From positions 3,016-11,498 of the forward strand of contig JANZZQ010000030.1 of NCBI GenBank assembly GCA_026419315.1: 8,483 nt of DNA. The letters run 5' to 3'. The translations under genes were made by a program, and so were the position numbers. The stretch's first letter is position 1. Every line of letters starts with the position of its first letter. The notes beneath the pieces are model-generated. The model was not told where the DNA came from and did no database searches. It saw nothing but the letters and a program-made list of their open reading frames with translations. Source of the DNA: Armatimonadota bacterium. GTDB taxonomy: Bacteria > Armatimonadota > Fervidibacteria > Fervidibacterales > Fervidibacteraceae. Shown here piece by piece: positions 4,551-8,483 of this stretch.

Positions 4551-7500
4551 ATGGTGGCTGAGTTTGTTCATTTGCACGTTCACTCCGAATACAGCCTCTT
4601 GGACGGTGCAGGGAGAATAAAGGATTTGGTCAAGAGAGCGTGCGAACTTGAAATGCCCGCTATAGCCCTCACAGATCACGGTGTCATGTATGGCATCGTT
4701 GAGTTTTACGAGGCTTGCACCGAGGCGGGCATAAAACCGATACTTGGTGCTGAGATTTACTACACAACAAAGAGCCGATATGACCGAGGTTCACGCCAAC
4801 TTGCAGAGGCTCACCACCTTCTGCTTTTGTGTGAAAACGAAGTCGGCTACTACAACTTGATCAAGATCGTCAGCAAGGCTCACCTTGAAGGCTTTTACTA
4901 CAAACCTCGCGCCGACAAAGAATTGTTGGCTGAGTATCACAAAGGCCTAATCGCTGCGAGCGCTTGCCTTGCAAGCCCGATTTGCCGGGCGATTTTGCGA
5001 GATGACATCTCAACAGCGGAAAGGCTTGCTTGTGAGTTTCGGGAGATTTTCGGGCCCGATAATTTCTTCCTTGAACTGCAGGACCACGGCATCCCGGAAC
5101 AAAAGAAAGTCAACGAGGCATTAATTGCGATGAGCAAGAAACTTGGCATCCCACTTATCGTCACCAACGACGTTCACTATGTCCGGGCTGAAGATTGGCA
5201 AGCGCAGGATGTTTTGCTCGCAATAAACACGGGCGCAAAGTCGGTTGAAGAAGAGGACCGATTTCGCTTCAAGAGCCACGAATTTTATTTGAAATCGGCG
5301 GAGGAAATGAAGGCTCTTTTCCCCGACCAAATTGACGCCATAAGGCGAACCGTTGAAATCGCTGAGCGGTGCAGTTGTCAACTTCAACTGGGAGAACCCA
5401 AGATGCCCCACTACGAAGTTCCCGGAGGTATGACTCCTGAGGAATTTTTGAGAAAGTTGTGCTACGACCGCTTACCCCTTCGCTACCCGGATGCATCCGA
5501 GGAAGTCAAGAGGCGGCTTGAGTATGAGTTGGAGGTCATCTGCCAAAAAGGCTATGCGGGTTACTTCCTCATCGTTTGGGACATAGTTCACTACGCGAAG
5601 TCACAGGGCATCCTCGTCGGTCCCGGTCGCGGCAGCGCCGCGGGTTGTTTGGTCAGCTACATCTTGGGCATAACGAACATTGACCCAATAAAATACGGCT
5701 TGATGTTCGAACGCTTCCTCAACCCTGAGCGACAGAGTTCTCCGGACATTGACCTTGACTTTCCTGACAACCGGCGCGATGAAATCATCGCTTATGTGAG
5801 GCGCAAATACGGCGAAGACCATGTAGCGCAAATTGTCACCTTCGGAACACTGCAAGCCCGCGCTGCGGTCCGAGACAGCGGTCGCGTTTTGAAAATTGAC
5901 CCTGCCCTTGTTGACCGTATTGCGAAACTGATTCCGATGAAGATGAGTTTGGAGGAAGCACTGGAGTATTCGTTGGAATTGAGGCAACTTTATGAAACTG
6001 ATGAGCAAATCCGCCGTTGGTTGGACACAGCGAAAGCGATTGAGGGTTTGGCTCGCCACGCCTCAACTCACCCCTGCGGCGTCGTCATTGGCAGCAAGCC
6101 CCTTGTGGAACTTGTGCCGCTGCAGAAAGGCCACGATGGAGGTATCATCACGCAATACGATGGCCCATCGGCGGAGAAAGTCGGTTTGGTCAAAATGGAC
6201 TTTCTCGGTTTGCGCAACTCAACCATAATCGGTCGCACCATTGAACTTGTCAAGGAAACCGACGGAATTGAGATCGACTTGAACGAGTTGCCCCTCGACG
6301 AGCCAAAAACTTATGCGATGCTCAGTGAAGGTCACACGGTCGGTGTCTTTCAGATGGAGAAGGGCGGTTGGCGGAAACTTCTCAGGGAACTGAAACCGGA
6401 CAAGTTCGAGCACCTCGTTCCCCTCGTCGCGCTCTACCGACCAGGTCCAATGGAGGACATCCCTAAGTTTGTTGACGGTCGGCACGGCAAACCGATTGAA
6501 TATCTGCACCCACGACTTGAACCGATTTTGAAGGAAACTTTCGGTGTGATGCTTTACCAAGAGCAAGTCATGAGGATCGCTCACGAACTTGCAGGGTTCA
6601 CGATGCCCCAAGCGGAAATTCTGATGAGGGCGATGGCGAAAAAGAAAGCGGACTTGATGGAGCGGATGAAACCGCTTTTCATTGAGGGTTGCGTCCGAAA
6701 CGGAATCTCCGAAGATGATGCAAAACGCATCTTTGAAAGGATGGAGGCTTTCGCCAACTACGCTTTCAACAAGTCCCACTCGGCAGCGTATGCTTTGGTC
6801 GCCTACCAAACCGCATACTTGAAAGCCAACTTCCCCGTGCAATACATGGCGGCTTTCTTGTCTGCAAACAGGGCATTTCGGGAGAAAGTTATCGTCGGCA
6901 TTGAAGAATGTCGGAGGATGAAAATTCCCATCTTGCCGCCAGACATCAACCTCAGCAGTTACGATTTCACGATTGAGGAGCATGGCGGGCGGAGAGCGAT
7001 AAGGTTTGGATTGGGCGCTATCAAAAACGTTGGCGACAACGCCGTTGAAGCGATTTTGCAAGCCCGCAAGCAGGGAGGAGCGTTCAAAGACATCGCCGAT
7101 TTCCTAAGACGAGTTCGCCCCTACCGGACAGTCACCCGTGCCGTGGTGGAAAGCCTAATCAAAGTCGGCGCATTTGACAGTTTGCACCCGAACCGAAACC
7201 AGTTGCTTCAAGCGTTGGAAACATTGTGGGAGCAAGCAGGCAAAAGCGCTCAACCGGCTGCTGGGCAGGTTGCTCTTTTTGACGGTGAAGAGACGACAAC
7301 GAGCACGGCTGCAATCTTGCTCCCAGATGTTCCAGATGTTTCCTTCAGGGAGAAACTCGAATGGGAGAGGGAATTGCTTGGGGTCTTCTTGTCGGCGAAT
7401 CCGCTTCAAGCGGGCTACCAAATCGTCGCATCGCGCATCACTCACGGGCTGGACGAACTGCCCGAAATTACCCCCGGCGCTTTTGTCCGAGTTTGGGGAA

Positions 7501-8150
7501 TGGTAGTTCACATTAGACCTACGGTTGACCGCCAGAATCGTCCGCTTTTGTTCGCCAAAATTCAAGACCACACCGGTGCTGAAGCGGAATTGGTCCTTAG
7601 CGGGGAAAGTTACCAAATTTTCGCTCATCTGTTCGAACGAGACGCTCTCGTCTATGTTGAAGGGACGGTCAGGCTGGAAGAGGTTTATCGCCACAATGGC
7701 AACGGACATGAATACGAGGAGGACGAAGAGCCACAACTTGTCGTCCGAATTATCCCTCGCAATGTCGAACGCTTCAACCTTGACGATGCACCCAAAGTTT
7801 CTAAGCCCATTAACGGCGTTGGGCAAATCCCAACTCAATTACAACCTCCTACAAGACAACCCAATGGGTGGGTGAGCAAATCAGCACAACCGAGCAAGGT
7901 CGCAGCCTCTGAGCAGTCAAAATCTCCCAAATTGCAACTGTTCCTGCCACCTAAATTGCCGGAGGTGACGGCACAGCAGTTGAAAGAGCTGTTGAGCAAC
8001 TACCCTGGCGATACAGTCGTTGAGGTCGTGATCCAGAACGGAACCGCAGTCAAGGTGAGGCAGTTATCCACAAAAGTGAAGTTGGGCAGGGAGTTTTACC
8101 AGCAACTCGTAGCGCTCCTCGGCAAAAATTCCGTTCGGATCGTTCAATGA
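4551..8150 (+). CDS. dnaE: DNA polymerase III subunit alpha (DnaE)
   Basis: 1199 residues, full length for a type-1 DnaE, the replicative polymerase that extends DNA on the sliding clamp. The N-terminal PHP domain (about 5-275) carries HLHVH (7-11), TDHG (41-44), GAE (66-68), SACL (137-140) and NDVHY (206-210). A full set of metal-ligand positions therefore appears present, unlike E. coli DnaE. The polymerase core has GPGRGSAAG (357-365), PDIDLDF (398-404) with catalytic Asp401 and Asp403, and the third Asp550 in VKMDFLGL. FNKSHSAAYA (739-748) is the usual late core motif. Helix-hairpin-helix segments follow at about 795-875. QVALF (906-910) fits the QxxLF sliding-clamp motif. An OB fold spans about 978-1075. 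A Pro/Gln/Ser-rich linker (1082-1126) leads to a small C-terminal domain (1127-1199). It has its own promoter and a terminator-like hairpin. Confidence 0.98.
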   Translation: MVAEFVHLHVHSEYSLLDGAGRIKDLVKRACELEMPAIALTDHGVMYGIVEFYEACTEAGIKPILGAEIYYTTKSRYDRGSRQLAEAHHLLLLCENEVGYYNLIKIVSKAHLEGFYYKPRADKELLAEYHKGLIAASACLASPICRAILRDDISTAERLACEFREIFGPDNFFLELQDHGIPEQKKVNEALIAMSKKLGIPLIVTNDVHYVRAEDWQAQDVLLAINTGAKSVEEEDRFRFKSHEFYLKSAEEMKALFPDQIDAIRRTVEIAERCSCQLQLGEPKMPHYEVPGGMTPEEFLRKLCYDRLPLRYPDASEEVKRRLEYELEVICQKGYAGYFLIVWDIVHYAKSQGILVGPGRGSAAGCLVSYILGITNIDPIKYGLMFERFLNPERQSSPDIDLDFPDNRRDEIIAYVRRKYGEDHVAQIVTFGTLQARAAVRDSGRVLKIDPALVDRIAKLIPMKMSLEEALEYSLELRQLYETDEQIRRWLDTAKAIEGLARHASTHPCGVVIGSKPLVELVPLQKGHDGGIITQYDGPSAEKVGLVKMDFLGLRNSTIIGRTIELVKETDGIEIDLNELPLDEPKTYAMLSEGHTVGVFQMEKGGWRKLLRELKPDKFEHLVPLVALYRPGPMEDIPKFVDGRHGKPIEYLHPRLEPILKETFGVMLYQEQVMRIAHELAGFTMPQAEILMRAMAKKKADLMERMKPLFIEGCVRNGISEDDAKRIFERMEAFANYAFNKSHSAAYALVAYQTAYLKANFPVQYMAAFLSANRAFREKVIVGIEECRRMKIPILPPDINLSSYDFTIEEHGGRRAIRFGLGAIKNVGDNAVEAILQARKQGGAFKDIADFLRRVRPYRTVTRAVVESLIKVGAFDSLHPNRNQLLQALETLWEQAGKSAQPAAGQVALFDGEETTTSTAAILLPDVPDVSFREKLEWERELLGVFLSANPLQAGYQIVASRITHGLDELPEITPGAFVRVWGMVVHIRPTVDRQNRPLLFAKIQDHTGAEAELVLSGESYQIFAHLFERDALVYVEGTVRLEEVYRHNGNGHEYEEDEEPQLVVRIIPRNVERFNLDDAPKVSKPINGVGQIPTQLQPPTRQPNGWVSKSAQPSKVAASEQSKSPKLQLFLPPKLPEVTAQQLKELLSNYPGDTVVEVVIQNGTAVKVRQLSTKVKLGREFYQQLVALLGKNSVRIVQ

Positions 8151-8235
8151 CGGGACCGAACCACTCCCTCGGTTCAAAAAGCGCCAAATCAACTGCATAA
8201 TGCCAACGGCTTTGGGACAGGGAGTTGAGAAAGAA

Positions 8236-8269
8236 TGGGGGCAAGTTCTTGTCCCCCACCATAATTTTT
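8236..8269 (+). terminator. Terminator-like hairpin after dnaE
   Basis: TGGGGGCAA (8236-8244) pairs with TTG(T)CCCCCA (8249-8258) around the loop GTTC, with one bulged T. Five T residues follow at 8265-8269, seven to eleven bases past the stem, which is later than ideal. It lies 86 bp after the dnaE stop. A smaller stem, GAACC (8158-8162) with GGTTC (8171-8175), comes before it but is followed by A residues. Confidence 0.5.
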
Positions 8270-8296
8270 GAGTTGGTGTCGCCGCTGCCTTCTTAT
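8268..8296 (+). promoter_or_regulatory. Weak candidate promoter for the rhamnulokinase gene
   Basis: TTGAGT (8268-8273) and TCTTAT (8291-8296) are 17 bases apart, each 4 of 6 to consensus. Transcription would start near 8303, just before the ribosome binding site. The -35 box overlaps the end of the preceding T tract. Confidence 0.25.
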
Positions 8297-8305
8297 TGCC
8301 TTCGC

Positions 8306-8315
8306 GAGGAGGGGG
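8306..8315 (+). promoter_or_regulatory. Ribosome binding site of the rhamnulokinase gene
   Basis: GAGGAGGGGG is a very strong Shine-Dalgarno match, 8 bases before ATG 8324. Confidence 0.75.
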
Positions 8316-8323
8316 AACTTGAG

Positions 8324-8483
8324 ATGGCTCAAGTGGTCTTCATCGCCGTTGATTTGGGTGCGGAGAGTGGAAGGGTTCTGGCAGGGAAGTTGACCGAAGG
8401 CAAATTTGAATTGGAGGAAATCCACAGATTCCCCAACGGTCCAATCCGAATCGGTGAGCACATTTACTGGGATGTCCTGAGGC
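8324..8483 (+). CDS. rhaB: Rhamnulokinase (FGGY carbohydrate kinase), 3' partial
   Basis: 53 codons are visible and the frame runs off the right edge; family members are about 480-500 residues. The start has a strong ribosome binding site. VDLGAESGRVLAGKL (9-23) is the first phosphate-binding loop of FGGY kinases, in the rhamnulokinase form (DLGAxSGR). EEIHRFPNGP (31-40) followed by YWDVLR (48-53) matches the conserved N-terminal region of RhaB, where other FGGY kinases differ. The enzyme phosphorylates L-rhamnulose with ATP to L-rhamnulose 1-phosphate in cytoplasmic rhamnose catabolism. It follows the dnaE terminator and probably starts a new unit. Only the first tenth is seen, so the sugar specificity is inferred. 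Confidence 0.85.
   Translation, partial: MAQVVFIAVDLGAESGRVLAGKLTEGKFELEEIHRFPNGPIRIGEHIYWDVLR

Noticed and set aside
6219..7061. 280-codon open frame antisense to dnaE
   Set aside because: A shadow of dnaE codon use; dnaE on the other strand is unmistakable and the antisense product matches nothing I know.
7155..7838. 227-codon open frame antisense to dnaE
   Set aside because: Same reason: it mirrors the conserved OB-fold region of dnaE.

Overview
The window looks like a chromosomal stretch from a free-living diderm bacterium. GC content is near one half, genes are well spaced, and most starts have a strong Shine-Dalgarno. An outer-membrane beta-barrel at the left edge indicates an outer membrane. 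The mix of a non-heme UroD-family protein, a Gfo/Idh/MocA oxidoreductase, a rhamnulokinase and a Gram-positive/Thermus-like DnaE with an intact PHP site is reminiscent of uncultured Armatimonadota-type lineages. That placement is inference and is weak. No mobile element, CRISPR array, tRNA or rRNA is visible.

Layout. (1) 1-1034, plus strand: the C-terminal part of an outer-membrane beta-barrel, possibly LptD-like, cut by the window edge. (2) 1035-1381: a 347-bp gap with a candidate sigma-70 promoter overlapped by a palindrome, a run of hairpins, and a long GC-rich hairpin followed by a T tract. It may be a structured leader or a small RNA. (3) 1382-2551, plus: a UroD-superfamily protein that is not the heme enzyme. 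(4) 2658-3563, minus and convergent: a Gfo/Idh/MocA-family oxidoreductase. (5) 3577-4536: a gap of about 960 bp with no convincing gene but many inverted repeats, a terminator-like hairpin, a cluster of GGCTCA half-sites, and the dnaE promoter. (6) 4551-8150, plus: the complete DNA polymerase III alpha subunit (dnaE, 1199 aa), followed by a terminator-like hairpin. (7) 8324-8483, plus: the first 53 codons of a rhamnulokinase, cut by the right edge.

These genes do not form one operon. The UroD-like protein, the oxidoreductase and the rhamnulokinase fit sugar or small-molecule catabolism. dnaE appears to be a single-gene transcription unit with its own promoter and terminator. Nothing protein-coding points to an undescribed multi-gene system. 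The least explained parts are the two structured non-coding gaps at 1035-1381 and 3577-4536.
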